Assembly (NCBI GenBank): GCA_907165065.1 | Contig: OU015532.1 | Coordinates: 44,246,839 to 44,310,838, forward strand | Source of the DNA: Caprimulgus europaeus | Lineage: Eukaryota; Chordata; Aves; Caprimulgiformes; Caprimulgidae | Direction: 5' to 3' | DNA length: 64,000 nucleotides | Part shown: positions 47,400 through 61,200 of the stretch, piece after piece | Numbering within the stretch: the stretch's first letter is position 1 | How the letters are laid out: each line of letters begins with the position of its first letter | Made by a program: the position numbers and the translations under genes | The notes under the pieces: model-generated | What the model was told of the DNA's origin: nothing | Database searches by the model: none | Seen by the model: the letters and a program-made list of their open reading frames with translations, nothing else

Positions 47400-48092
47400 G
47401 GGGAAGAGTGGCTGGAAAGCTGCTTGGTTGGTTGACAGCAGCTGAACATGAGCCAGCAGAGTGCCCAGGTGGCCAAGAAGGCCAAGAGCATCCTGCCCTG
47501 GATCAGCACCAGTGTGACCAGTAGGAGCAGCGAAGTTTTCTTACCCTTGTACTGAGCACTGGTGAGGCTGCAGCTTGAGTGCTGGGTTCAGTGTTGGGCC
47601 CCTCATTCCAAGAAGGACCTGGAGGTGCTGGAGCGTGTCCAGAGAAGGGACCGGAGCTGGGGAAGGGTCTGGAGCACAAGTGTGCTGAGTTCCCGGCTGA
47701 GGGAACTGGGGTGTTGAGCCTGGAGAAAAGGAGGCTGAGGGGAGACCTTGTGGCTCTGTCCAAGTCCCTTGGAGGAGGGTGGAGAGAGGTGGGGGTGGGT
47801 CTGTTCAACCAGGGAACAAGACAAGAGGAAACGGCCTCAGGTTGTGCCAAGTGAGGTTTGTATTGGATATTAAAAGAATTTTTTTCACCGAAAGGGTTTG
47901 TCGTTGTCAAGCATTGGAACAGGCTGCCCAGGGCGGTGGTGGAGTCACCAACCCTGGGGGTATTTAAAAGACAGGCAAACGAGGTGCTCAGGGACATGGT
48001 TTATGGGTGGAGCTTGGCAGTGATAGGTTTGTGATTTGACTTGATGATTTTAAGGGGTTTTTTCCAACCAAAATGATTCTCTGATTCTATTC
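47400..48092 (+). mobile_element. CR1 LINE 3' part, sense
   Basis: 'gttgacagcagctgaacatg', 'agccagcagagtgcccaggt', 'ggcaagaaggccaagagcat'-like, 'aaaaggaggctgaggggaga', 'ggaacaggctgcccagggcg' and the end 'aaaatgattctctgattcta' are in CR1 order on the plus strand. The frame around 47688-47770 keeps '[19 protein letters not shown]'. Small frame shifts and a damaged 'caccctta'-type block show it is dead. Confidence 0.95.
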
Positions 48093-48656
48093 TTTCGGGA
48101 TCATTTAGGGAGAACTGGTTGTTGTGTAAAGTGTTTGGGGTAGCTTAATGTTTTTCTTTCTTTATTGTCAGAATAAATTTATTCCCCCCCCATTCATTTT
48201 ATTATTAATAATGGTCTCCTGAACATTTAAAAATTACCTTAATTTCTGGAATCATCAGAACTATGGATATGTAAAGAGTGTTTTCATGGTGTGTAATTGC
48301 AATGATTTATTTGGTTTCACACCTTTTTATTTATATCCTAATATTCACCGATTTTGATCTATAATACACTTTTTTGTGAAGCAGAGATGATCTGAGAGAA
48401 TAGGGCAGGAGACAAAAGAAAGCATAATGCTTAAAGCAATAAAATTCCCCAAAACAATGAATAAGCAAACAAAAAACCCAAGAAAAAATGCTTATGCTAA
48501 ACTTTTCCCAAGGCCTGTGTTGTATGTGGGAAAGCTTCCTCAACAGAACTGTGAAGTGGTGGCTCATACTGCTCCCTCGTGATGCAAGGGCTTCTTTCAG
48601 AGGATAAAACTTTATCTTAGTTGGCTCTAGTTCTATACTAAGACCAAATCCTATTC

Positions 48657-48706
48657 ATATATATATATATATATTTTTTATATATATATATGTATGTATG
48701 TGTGTT

Positions 48707-48747
<41 letters not shown>

Positions 48748-48748
48748 A
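48657..48748. repeat. (TA)n / (TG)n compound microsatellite
   Basis: Two TA runs (48657-48691 with a T-rich break, and 48710-48742) flank a TGTATG/TGTG segment. The two TA runs are self-complementary and could extrude as a hairpin. Confidence 0.95.
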
Positions 48749-51700
48749 TAAGTGATTTAGTTGTATAACTGATGCTTATATTGGTCTCTGTACCACAAAA
48801 ATAGAAAGTGGTGTATTTAATAGAACTTCATTTTAAACAAATTCCAAAGCTGGTCTTTGAGGCAAACAGTCTGTAAGTTTAACTTTTCTACCAAGCAAAT
48901 CTGGAGAAACTGTGAAAAAAGAGTTATTGGATATGTATTTAAGTATGGTATGTTGAAGAAGAGCCAATGTAGATGTGACCTGATCAATAAACTATAATTA
49001 AATTTCCTGTTGTTGGCAAGGCTCTTCAACATTCACTTTTAGAAAAACAAAAGTCTGCTGGGAAAGGAGAAACAGTCTTTTTGTGAATTTGTAACTCCAT
49101 AAGGGAATAAAAACCCAGCAATATACAGTTACTTTTTATAATAGGAATTGTGTAATGCAAGGATTCCTCTTATCCTGCTTAAAGAACTGTGCTGGGTCAT
49201 GTGTCATTCATCATAAGAATAAATGATCTGGAAAGCAGAGTCTGTTTCTGAATAGGATCAGTATAGGAAACTTCAGCATTCTGTTTGCTTCTAAATAATC
49301 TTGAAGCAATGTTTACATTTTAAATGTCATTTTTTTTGTCCACTTCTCTAACAGAAAGTTAGGAATGAGTACATAGTGAGGTTTAGGAGGAGATCTTCCT
49401 GTGGTCAGGTAATGAATAAAAAAACCCACCTGAATGGTACTAAATGAAGCTGTGCATGTAGCATTCCATGAAGATATGGCTGTTTGTGTTACTCAGTACA
49501 GTATGTGGAAGCTTTTTTTAAATAATATGGAAAAGAACAACAAAAAATATTTCACACTCCATAAACATAAAGCTGAATTTGGTAGTAAAGACATTTTTCC
49601 ACCCCACCCTCCCTGACCTTGTTCTGTATTTGACTGGTATCATTTTATGTGCAGTTAACTAGCAACCAGCAAATTTTTCAGTTTAATTCAATTTGTTCTG
49701 GTTTGAATTTAACAAAAGTCAAAATACTGCTTTAGCTTCATTGCTGGTTCAAGGAAAACTAAGATTTGTGGGTGAGTTTTGTAGATGGAGTTAAATTCAA
49801 CTCACTATATTAAAGGTATAATTCAAAGCGATAGCTCAAATGTTCCCATTTTCTTGGTTATGATCTTAATATTCCTTGCTTAAGAAAAAGAACTGTGAAG
49901 CATGATTTTATCTGGCAGCTGTTGCTGTTTATTGCACATAGAATTTTTTTTGTGTGTATTGTAATGTGAACATTCTAATAATATTTTTTTAAAGCCTGTT
50001 CCAGATTTTGACAGCACATAAATGTTTTTAAACGTACAGATAACTGAGTTTCTTTAAAGACTTACTGTTATTTAGTAATCTGAAACAAATGAAAACATTC
50101 TTCTTGTTTGTAGAGCTGGTTGTCAGTTTGCCATTATTTTTGCTATTGTCAGGAATCCCTTTGCAGTTTGGAAGATGTTAAGATCCATTAAAAGCAGATA
50201 AGGACAGTCCTGTAACTTCTTTTCAGCTGCTCAGGTATTCCACTGACCATACCAAAAGACTTGACAGTCAATCACTTGTCTTGAGCAGATACTGTTGGTA
50301 GTGAAAGTAAGGTAGCAATGACAGAAGTGATGAGGAGTGCCACTCTAGGTAAAAACAAAAAAGCACAATATTCTCATTTATCCTAGGTATTACAGTTTGA
50401 TGAAGGAATTTAGTACTTTTTATTTTTGGTCTGTATTTGGAAAGAAGAAATGTTCTCACAAAATGGTGACATTTTCTGAAAGCAATTCAGTGTGAGTGTT
50501 CCTTTTGTCATGCAAGATGTTTAACTACATAAAGGGAAAGGCTATGACTCTACTTGAAGTAAATGCAGGGGCAGCTACTAGCAGACTTGAAGTCATTTAT
50601 GTGGTATTGATCAATGCCTGAAAAGGTGGCTTAAGAAACCATAAAATGCTTTTTTAGAGGAACTAATTATCATAGCATTTTCAACCTCGGGTGAAGCTGT
50701 TATTTCTCAGCATCTCAAAAACTGGATCCAATCTATAAATGTGTTCAAACTGGTATTATATTTCATTTGAAGTTGAAGCCTTTATGGAAAATACGAAAAC
50801 AACAGATGTACGTGGTCCAAGTTTATTCAAGTTTGAATAAACTATGAGCAGAAGAGGCAGAGTTAGAATTGCATCTGGGGTACTGTAATGATATGCTTAG
50901 ATATTTTGATTCTGATGTAAACCAACTTGTAAAGCCAAGTTATGCAGGCTGAGAACGAGAATATTGTAAAATACAGTTCAGTCAGAATTTTGGTGGCTGT
51001 TTGATTTAGACATTATAACAGCATATGTATCTGCAGAAGGCAAAAGCTGTTGGAGAACTGGTAGGTCTGAAAAGTTCAATTGAGCATAAGGAAGCCTTTC
51101 TAAAGAAAGAATTCCAGTGCTTTTCACGTTGGTGGTGTTGTGTTAAAACTCTGGTGATGGATGGAGAGTGGGGAGAAAATCAGTTACCACTTGATCAATG
51201 TTATTTCTCTAATTTTCAGTTTTTATTTCTCCATGTTCTGCACTTCTGGGATATTTGAATAGCAAACATTAAGTATTTTAATAATCTAAAGCATATAGTG
51301 TTCCTTGAACTTGGGAAACAAATTTTAGTATCTTAATCCTCACCCCCTCACCAGACTTGAAATGTAATGCTTTTAGGATTACTTAAATTTTAAATAAAGC
51401 CTGTGGGTTTTGATGTTTTGGCAATCTCAATCTTTTACTCTATATAACGTGATTAAAAAATAGGCCAAGAACTATTGCACTGAGAATGCAGTGTTGGTAA
51501 TCTGTGTTTTTTTTCCCCCCCTTGATAAGAGAATTAGTTTATTTATTTGACATCACTTACACAAATGTATGTAAAGGAAAAATGAATAGTTCTCCTCCAA
51601 ACTGACAATTGAATATCATTCTGAAAATAGAAATAGAACATTAGAAATAACTCAGACCAGGTTTGGAAAATTCCCATGTGTGAAGTCCTGTGGGTAGTGA

Positions 51701-54686
51701 GGGGTTCTGTTCTGTTAGTTCCTGAGGATTCTTTTCTATTGATTGCAGGTGACACTTTGGGTGTGTGTGGATGCTTCTGTGAATGCCAGTTGCAGGATCA
51801 GGATCTAAGTTAGGGGTGTAAAGCAGGAACAGTAAGGCCTTTGAATGCAGAGGGAAAGAATCACACCAGCAGCAGCACACGACACCTGATGAGCACAGTT
51901 TTATTTATAACACTGTTTTGAGAAATGCAGCCTGCCTGTGCTCTAAATAGTAAATGTACACATGAAATGCTGCGATTTGTAAACTACAACACAAGGTGTT
52001 CACATGCACAGATTTCATTGGGATAGAGATGAGGTTTCATTTCACTGCCTCATGCAAGTCAGGAGGCTGGTTACTCCATCCTTCCCGCTCAGACGTGGCG
52101 TGAACTTGTGTGTATGTTTTCAGATTGCTTCTGTGTTTCAAAGGACATCATTTTTTTGGAAATTATACTGGTTGGAAACAAACAATTAAAAATTTTCTTT
52201 GATCTTGTTTACTGAATAGCCTGCTTTTCAGAGCCCTTAACTGTGGTTGTCCTAATAATGTCCTGTTATTTCATAGAAGAGCATAATAATTACTGCATTT
52301 ACAAAGCTAATTATTGGGATTTTTCAATCAGTTTGCTGGGAGGAACAGCTAGCTCTCTGGTTTAGATCAAAGTTATCAGACAAAATGTGTCTTGTAGTAG
52401 TTTTTTTTTTTTCCTGTAAGCCCTGGTACTTGTAAATAAGCCATTTTATAAACTACAGATAAACAGTTGTGTTTCATGTTTTATTTTACCTTCCAAACAA
52501 CTTTCATAACATTTCTTCTGTGGAAATGCTTAGGCTGTGTGATATCCCCTCGTCTTTCTCTGATTTCACATGAATGGTCACACATTGTGACTTCTTTCTC
52601 TTTATGGTTTGCTAGTGCTTTTCATAAAAACAGAAGTGTGAGAGAAAGTTGTCTTAAAAGTAAAATTAATTTTCTCTACTAACTTTTAATCTCTAAGGGC
52701 TGACGCTGTAAGACTTGGTTTTGCAAAAGGTGGCCCTGAACTCTCTAGCAGTGTGGGTTTGTTGTTTACCTGCAGAATTCCACTCAGTGCTTCTTACTTC
52801 CAAATGCCTAGATGTGCACTCTATATCCTTCCAACCAACCCCCTTTATAATCACTTTTGACATTGTTACAACAAAAATAGTCTCATTAACATTGGTGCTT
52901 TGGAAGTTCATGATCATTGTATTTGGTATCTTGAAGACTATAGGAACTGTATCAAAGCTCTATCAGAGTGGTCTGAATTCTTTGGCAGTGTTGATCTGCT
53001 GTGTTTTGCTGCAATTTCCTTCACTTTTATTCTTTACTTACCTGAATAGATTTTCAGCAATGACCAGAGCAACCTAAGATCCAGATAGAAAGAGTCAGTG
53101 GTAAAATTAATTTGATCTGAGCTTTTGTCTGCAAAGCTTTCCTGTCAAATGTCAGTAGCAGTTACCTGTGGGTGAAGTGGAAGCAAGCAGCCATGATACT
53201 CCTCGCCTACTTTCTGAGCTGCCAGAACCTGGGTCGTTCTAAGACAGATACAGCATGACATCCATGGATGGATTTTTCTAGCAAGAATATTCTAGTCTAC
53301 TTTTTAACGTTTCCAATCTTTTAAACTCAAACACATTTTAATTACAGTGAATCGCACAATTTATGAGTGCCTTCTGAAAATCCAACTATGTGACATCAAT
53401 CAGGTTTCTCTTAATTTCCTGCTAATTTAATTGTTCAGAAAGCTTTGTCATGGAGCATGACTTCCCTCACAAAAGCAATGTTGATTATTTCCCAGTATAC
53501 TGTGTTTAGCCATGTGCCTACTATTTCTGATGTGTAGTGTAGTTTCCTCTTATTCACCTGATGTAGAAGACATAGTTCATGATCTGTTGTTTCTCAGGTT
53601 CTCCTTTGAGCCCTTTTGAAAAACTGATGGTCATACTCTATTCCCTTTTTATGGAATCAAGTGATAAGATCCTGTGAAACTCTTAAGTTTTGTGTAACTT
53701 TTTGAGATCCAGTAGAATAGGTATTTGGACACACTTTTCACAGTTTGCTCCTGATGATGTTATGGGTCATTTTACTGACATTTCAAGCTACTAGAATTCT
53801 GTCTTGTTCCTTGTGGAGAAAGATTTCAATGTGGGGATCAACTTAAATTTCTTCCTAGTAACTACTAATGCATGTACTTAATTCCTGCTGTGACCTTGTA
53901 TTTAAATTGTGCTGTTACAACTCAAACATCATTTGACCCTTCAGAATTTCTGTCAAGTCTTTTAGTTCTGTTGTGCTTTTAAAAAGTTTTGCTCTAGCTT
54001 TTATACTTGTAAGAATTTGTTTCTCAAGAATTCTGTAGCCTTTAGTATCTTCATTGTCACCTCTCTGCTTGGTTTATGTGTGTCACAGGGAGCAAAACCC
54101 AGGTCATTATAATCTTTTATAAAGCTGCTTAAGTTGTATTCCAAAGACTTATTTTCTGGACTTGAAGTCACCAAGTCCTCCCCAGCATTTTCTAAAGTAC
54201 TGTCTAGTTTTGTTACTCAGCAGTGATGTCACCATAGGGCCTTCACTAGTGTTAAACAGCTCGTTATACAGGTGATGTTTTGATGCCTCACTGTTATAAC
54301 CTGCCTTCTCCATCCTTTAGAATCCCTATCATCAAGAAGTTAATCTCCATGTAAGAAAGATGTTTGTATCATCTACTGTCACAGTTATGGGACAATTTCT
54401 GTCTCAAAATTGGCTTCACATTGCCCCTTGACCTATGAGCCCACAGGCAGAGTTGCTCAAGGACTTCAAAACTCTGTTCAGTGTGCTTCTTTGTCTAAAA
54501 TCTTCTGATTTGAGCAAAACCAACTTCAAAACCCAGTACTTCACTTCTGAACGCCTCAGGGTAGATAATCATGTATATATTGTTTGGGGCATTAGGGGGA
54601 AGCCCCTGCCCTCCACTTAGCTTCTGCTGCCATTTGTTTTAATTGTAAGTATTGTAAGCCTGTAATTTTCAGTTGAGGGTAGTTAG

Positions 54687-55070
54687 ATGGATTTTAGTAT
54701 TTTCTTGACTCGTGGTTGCTTTTGGATTTTTGTGAGTAACTTCAGGAGTAGAGATGTAGGTCCTTTATCCTCCTCCCTTCCTGTGGAGCTGAACTCTAAC
54801 GCCATCCAGCCTCCACTTTACCTTTCTAGGTTGTTCTGTCCTGAGACTCACTTTGCTGGAGCAGTTATCGGTCAGACTGGCACAAGATGTATTATGTGTG
54901 GCTGGGCCTCGGCCAAGCTCTTCAGCAGAAGAGTCCCCAGAGCAGGTGAGTCCCACAGGAGGTTCCTCAGAACCATGGAGAGCTCTTTCAATATCTGCCT
55001 GGCCAATAACGGGCGGCTTTTAATTGTTCTTGAGGTAGTTGCTGGATTGGTCAGAAATACAGGAAGTTGA
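54687..55070 (+). other. Open frame of 127 codons in a GC-richer block; not recognised
   Basis: The frame begins at ATG 54687 and ends at TGA near 55068. The block 54755-55075 is GC-richer than its surroundings. A perfect-looking splice donor 'gcag|gtgagt' lies at about 54945, inside the frame. The predicted residues (CIMCGWASAKLFSRR, NICLANNGRLLIVLEVVAGLV) do not match a family I know. It may be a fragment of a mobile element or an unannotated exon; a chance frame remains the simplest reading. Confidence 0.2.
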
Positions 55071-56980
55071 AGGGAAGGGCTAAAAAAACCCCAGCAGGAC
55101 CAAGAAGATATCTGGTGTAAAAGAAAGTGAATGGAAAAAGTGTAATTCGTAAATTCAAGGAATTATGAGGTACTGCTGGAGTGCTGCTAAACACAGGAGC
55201 AGCCCACCATGGTGTAGTCACATCCTTATTACCAAGTGTTCACCACAAAGGAAAATACTGCTTTTCTCCCAAATAATGAGCCTCTATGCAATGATTCTAT
55301 TAATTTAATGGCTTGCTTTGTGGGTAGTATTGTAAGCTTGCCTAGGAAACAGTAAGAAAAACACATGATTGTTGGTTTTTCCTAACACTTGATCTTTTTG
55401 AAAAGGATATTTCAAACCCTGCATTATGCTCCTTATTACCAGTCTGAAAGGCTTGAATGGGATTTCAGTAGAGTTACATATGAGAAGTATGCAAATTTAG
55501 TTTTTAAGTCCTTTTTTACAATACAGTGTTCATGTTGTTTTAATAATTACAGACTTTATATGAGAAATTAATTGCTCTTATTTTTAAAATGTTTATAAAA
55601 TAAAACATTTTTGTTAAAAAAAATTTAGCAGCTTTCTTTTATTTCTTTTAATAAAGTTATATATGTGTATATATAGACACACACAGACACATACAAAAAC
55701 CCAATCTTGCATGTTAAGGAAAATAGCTCACCAATTAAGGCTGATAGTTTCTAACATTTACCATGGTTTGACAGTGAATTTATGAATTAGTGGTAGTTAT
55801 GTTACAGATAAGAATGGAAATTCTAATTAACAGTGTAATCTTAATACTAGACAAAAAAGGAGTTAAACAAAAAGCTAGTACTTTCAAAGGTGTTTTAAAC
55901 TCATCTGTCATTTTGCCTTAATAATATGTCACACCAATTCTGGAAGGAAAAACTGTTGGCAACTTTATGTGAAGTTTTAACTCACAGCTTTTACAGTCCT
56001 GTTTTATTCATAGTCTTACTATTGTACAAAGTACTTTGAGTTTTCCAGTTCCTTCACTTTTCAATAAAATAATAGGCCTTAGATCAGCAGTGCACTTGAG
56101 CCGTGGTGATGCTGAGGATCAGATACAGGAAGCAATCAAATTTCAGTGGCACGGAGCTCCGTGAGAGCTGTAAACCAGTGTAAATTAGACAGCATCAACT
56201 TATATGCTAATGCACATAAATTTCTTCCCACACTTGAATTAGCTCATTAAATCTCTTTGTTGTGCTTTGTAGTGTGTAAAGTTCAGTGTCCTAAAGGAAA
56301 AGTTTTTTATCTATGAAAATAAAATAATGTTTGGAGTATCAGGAGGAATTTTTACAGGTTAAGGCACATATAATGTGGCACAGTGGAATTAAACTTAAGG
56401 CAAATACTTCTTTATCATATGGCAGTATTAGTATTTACAATCTTCAATAAAATTTGTCATGTTCTAATAAAAGCACTGCAGAAAACACAATTCAGTTTAA
56501 ATTAGAAAATGGTGTTACAAAGCAAGTCTCATTACTTAGATAACGATCACTTCAGACGTTCTTTCCCTGGTGTGGCCCACTCAGAATTGTGTTCTGGCAT
56601 TTGTGTTCCTGAGTTGTGGGATCACCCAGTCTCCAAGCCTCCCGTGTGGAACAAGGAAGGCTTTTAGCTCAGTTCTCTGCCTCTTTTTTCCAGCTTATGA
56701 ACACCCTGTAGCCTTGACTGTGCTTTGAGTTTGCAAAACCTCCTGGTTGCAAGTAGCACTCCAGTTTTTTTATGGAAGCCAAGTGTCATGCATTTTTGCA
56801 TAACTATTACAAATTCAGCAGCTCTCTCATCTGCCTGTTTTTCATCTTGATTTATAAACATCCAACTGAGTTGTGAACAGGCTGATGTGAAGTTTCTTGA
56901 TTATTAGATTTTGCATGTTGCTTTGATGCCAGCCAAAAGAAGAAAGATCTTGCCTCTGATCTTGCTTCTGATGTTTACAG

Positions 56981-57066
56981 CCATTAAGGAATGACATGGG
57001 GAAGCTGGTCGAGAAGATTTAGTGGAGAGCTTCAGCACCAACAAGAACAGAGAGATCAAATATTAG
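56981..57066 (+). other. Weak candidate 86-nt exon, possible alternative first coding exon
   Basis: An acceptor-like 'cttctgatgtttacag' ends at 56980 and a donor-like 'ttag|gtaaag' starts at 57067. After an in-frame TAA at 56985-56987, ATG 56991 opens a frame to the donor, reading MTWGSWSRRFSGELQHQQEQ and then six more residues. The glutamine-rich, charged peptide looks protein-like, but the polypyrimidine tract is poor. Confidence 0.22.
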
Positions 57067-58525
57067 GTAAAGGTTGTCCATCTTTTTTGTTCCACTCTGT
57101 TCCTTCCCCAAGGTATTTCATTTATACTACCAATGAGAAGCTGCAGAAGAGGCAGCTTTACTTTGGTCACAGAAAAACAGGGAAACAGAAGGCAAAACTT
57201 TTGTATGTCTGATTCTGGTAAATTTGGATTCTAATGCAAAACTATGGAATAAACATCTTGAGGTGATAGAAGAGAACATCTCATTACTTTGTGCATTTCT
57301 TGGCTGTGGACCCACATGCAGTATGGAAGTTATTACATCACTGTTGTGTATTCTAAGCAGTGTTAGAAAATCAGCTGCTTTCTTCTTTAAGCTTCTAATG
57401 AGAAGTTCATCTTGATTTAAAGAGAAATGTCTGATAAAATTTGGGGAACATTAACTTAAAATCAGGCGTTTTGTGGCTTTTGGAGAAAAAAAAAAAATGA
57501 GAAGTTTGGCTGTTGTGGCTAAAAGGTTGTCTGAAAGATGAGCAAGATCAGTAGGCATGTTTGAGTACATATTAACTAGGTCATGTTACGGTACCTTGGG
57601 GTCCATTCTTCTAGAGAAGTGATGGCAAATCTGTAGCTTAGGGTCAGTTTAAATTCAACTCACATTTTAGAATCACATCATGTGACCAGTAGCGAGGTCA
57701 TGCTGACACAGGGGCTGTTGGTTAATAGAAATCTGCCAAGAGCAGTGGAGCTGAGCAGGGTGCTCCACCAAGGCTTGTTCAGGGAAGCTTCTGAGCACCT
57801 TTTTCATACCTTTGCAGGATATGTGCCGCACTGTGTGGCTATTGGCCATGTTAAGATCCTGGTGTGCAGCTTGGTGGGCTAAGAAGATTGCCCTTTATTC
57901 TAGAGATTTACTGATCTCCAGGAGTATTTCACAGAATTTCTGTGCTCTAGCAAGAAAATCATAAGTTCTAAGTTCTCTTAAGAAAGGGATGGGCCATTTC
58001 TGTTCATCACTTCTGATCTGAGTAATGCAGGGCAGGAAAACTCAGTTCTTTTCAGCCTCTTGATTGAACTTTGACATATTTTTGGTAAGCATTTTTGGTG
58101 CTTCAGTTTCAAGGGAATGAGGGACTGAGAATCCATGACCTCATTCAGTGGCTGATTCCTTTAGCTATTACACACTTACAGGTTAAGGAACTCCTGTCCC
58201 CTTCCTCATGAGCTCAGTTTATCTGGGTTAGACTCCTAATCCCTGGATTTTGTAATTCCTTTGTTTGCAAGTAGAAGAAGCAATTCAATGTAAGAAATCC
58301 TTTCTTTTTAAATATAACTTATGTCTTGCTAACTTCCATAGTCTATTCTTTTACTATATTGCTTCCACAGATTCTCACTCTTCCCGTTTTCTTGGAAGCC
58401 TCTTGGAATGAGGTTTCTTGCAAGGGCTATCAGTGGATTATTAACTTATTACTCTGGAAGAAGATAACACTTGATGTTAAGAGTTGATGTTTGAATTTTT
58501 ATTATTCATTCTTGACTGTGGCTGT

Positions 58526-58549
58526 ATTATATATATATATATATATATA
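58526..58549. repeat. (TA)n dinucleotide repeat
   Basis: About eleven TA units followed by a run of A. Confidence 0.95.
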
Positions 58550-59784
58550 AAAAAATACAATTTCCATGGAGGAGTGTATTGCTGCTGCAACTGACTCTTT
58601 TATCTTTCTAAAACAAAAATCACCAGTTACTTTCTGTCTAAGTGTTTGACAGAGAATCTTGCATATATTTGACAAGTAGTCTGCTCTCTTTCAAGGTACA
58701 ATTCCTTCTTCTGTTTAAATTGGATCCATTGTCTAAAAATTTAGAAATTACTGTATCTTTTTCCAAGCTTTCAAATATAACATACTACAAATATTGTAAG
58801 CATTTGTATTTGTTACTGTATCTAAAACAAAGAAGTGCTTAATATTTTCAAACAGAATTTGTTTTTATTGTTGAAGTAACTTTTATCTAGTTTAAAAAAT
58901 TCTTACTTTTGATTAGTTTCTGACTCCTCTTAAACTGTTTCAAGGTCAGTGTTGTGTGTGTTACCTTCAGCTTAAAAAACCCAAACAGTGTGTGTAAGGA
59001 TCTGCCTGAACCACTGCCATTGTGATAACTGAACCACTTGGTCTTCACAGAGCATAATTTTGAGAATGTATGTCTGTGATATTAAAATTACTTAAATTGG
59101 TTTGTAGTTTTTTTGTTGGGTGTGTTTTTTTATTGTTTTATTTCCCCCCCCGACCTCTGACTAGAAGTTATATAGTTGAAATGGCATTAGTAGTAATACT
59201 TAACTTTGTTTTCCATTAAATAAGTTTAATAACTACAGGGTCATGGGACCCTGAGTTGGCCATAATTTTAATGTGGCTCTGCCTAGGCTTTCTCCTTATA
59301 ATTAGCTCCTCAAAGGAGACAAAATATTTTTTAATTAGAAAAGTGCCAATTTTTATTAGAACAGTGTGGGTAAGTAACTTTTTAAGGATTGCAAACTCGG
59401 TGAATAGTGAAGACAGAAGAAAAGTAAATATATATTTTTTTTAAGCGACTTTTTCCCTGCCCATGTTGTCATTGTGATTATACTGTTGTTTCCACTTGGT
59501 TACAGTTAATTTGGTGACTTTAAGCTGTGAACTTCGCAGTGCCCTCTGATCTGGCAGTTTTTCCTGTCGTGTGTAAGGTCAGGTAGCCTGATCCCTGCTC
59601 ATACTGCAATGTCTTTGCTTGGGCTGCATTGGAATCTTGCTTCCTGTATTGGAATCTTCTCATCTGCTGTACTGTACACTTTCTTGAACCTCCTGCACCT
59701 CAGCATGGTCAGGATATCTCCAAGGAATTCAGATTGTCTCTCTTTCTCTGGGAGGCCAGTCTTAAGGAAGCATTAAAATGAAGG

Positions 59785-60096
59785 GCAGTTAATGACAGAA
59801 CAAGGGGAAATGGCTTCAAACTGGAGACAGAACAAGGGGAAATGGCTTCAAACTGGAAGAGGAGAGGTTTAGATGAGATCTGAGGAAGAAATTCTTCACT
59901 GTGAGGGTGGTGAGACACTGGCCCAGGTTGCCCAGAGAAGCTGTGGCTGCTCCTCCCTGGAAGTGTTCTCGGCCAGGTTGGATGAGGCTTTGAGCAACCT
60001 GGTCTAGTGGAAGGTGTCCCTGCTGCTGGCAGGGGGGTTGGAACTGGATGAGCTTTAAGGTCCCTCCCAACCCAAACCAGTCCATGAGTCCATGAT
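59785..60096 (+). mobile_element. CR1 LINE 3' end fragment, sense, with internal 32-bp tandem duplication
   Basis: 'ggaaatggcttcaaactgga', 'gaagaaattcttcactgtga', 'ggcccaggttgcccagagaa', 'gaggctttgagcaacctggt' and 'gatgagctttaaggtccctc' are in CR1 3' order. The first 32 bases from 'gacagaacaaggggaaatgg' are present twice in tandem (59794-59825 and 59826-59857). Confidence 0.95.
59794..59857. repeat. Perfect 32-bp tandem duplication inside a CR1 copy
   Basis: Two identical 32-base copies, 59794-59825 and 59826-59857, with no mismatch. The rest of the CR1 has no such duplication, so it arose after or during insertion. Confidence 0.95.
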
Positions 60097-61200
60097 TGTG
60101 GACAAGCAGGCAGCGTGCCTCCTGCCCCACTGATACTGTCTAGTGAAAAGAATGGAAGACACTTCTAAAAAGATGAAGCTATATATGCACATCTAAAGAT
60201 GTTACTAGAATTCACAAAAGGCAGGATGTGGAACAGTGTGCATGCTGTCTCTAATAAATAGTAAAATGAAGAATTTTGTTATGAGAGCTGATTATATATT
60301 TTTAGGCTAAGAAGTTATGAATAAAGCTGTTTTTTGCAAGATAGCAGGAATTTTCTTGAAATTTTGGGAGTAGTATTCTGCTATGGAATTCTTTTAAAGG
60401 GCTATTCAATTTATTTGTATTTTGTTTTCTCAGTATCTTCAGATTTGTGATTTCTCCAGTTGCTTTAAGTGATTATTCTAGTGACTTTTAATATTTTTAT
60501 TAAAAGGAAATTAGTTTTATTTGCAAGGTTTCCTTAACGTATTTATAGTTTTAATAAACCATAATGTAGATGAAAGAATATAAATGAATAATCTTCTATT
60601 AATTTCCTAAAAAAATAGGGTTAAAAATAAATATTTCATCCTTGATTTTTTTTTTTCCCAATTTCACAGTTTTGACTAGTATTTTGAACAGGGAATAATA
60701 CTTACAGATGGGGAAACAATTATCTGACAAAACTACTAAATGGCTGAATTAATTGATTATGCAGATTTATATTTTGCATTCAAATTTTATAACCTCTTTC
60801 AGCTGCAAATTTGATAGTGTCTGTAAATATTAATGAATTGAACTTCAAACATCATTTTGGGGTTGGCAAGTACTAACAAGGGAAACTGGGGCCTGGTGAG
60901 ACTGGCTTGTACAAGTTACTGAATCAGACCCTAAAATGTTATTTGGTTGTTAGATCATGTTGTATCTAATCTAGGTATTATGAAAGATGGTAGCTTAAAA
61001 TATTCTGATTAAGTAAGTGATCTTTGTGGAAAATCCATGATTAATTAAATAAAAAGTAGAAAATGTGATATTTTAAGATGAAGAATTTGGTTCTTTCTCA
61101 ATATTATGATACAAGGGCAAATCAAAAGGAAGTTATAGAATGTAAACCACTTTTGTTTGAGTGTGAAACTAAAGGGATCTTATTTTTTTCTTTTAAACAG

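Larger units (their letters stand above)
33139..61200 (+). other. Second intron of the downstream gene (about 28 kb)
   Basis: Intron by inference between the candidate exons at 33062 and 61201. It is AT-rich and holds CR1 copies at 40990, 42082, 47400 and 59785, the ERVL solo LTR at 43289, a possible LTR near 34990 and simple repeats at 34202, 39256, 48657 and 58526. The stretches 33150-34200, 35700-39240, 39300-40980, 43940-47390, 48760-54680, 55080-56970 and 57070-58520 show nothing that I can classify. Confidence 0.45.
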
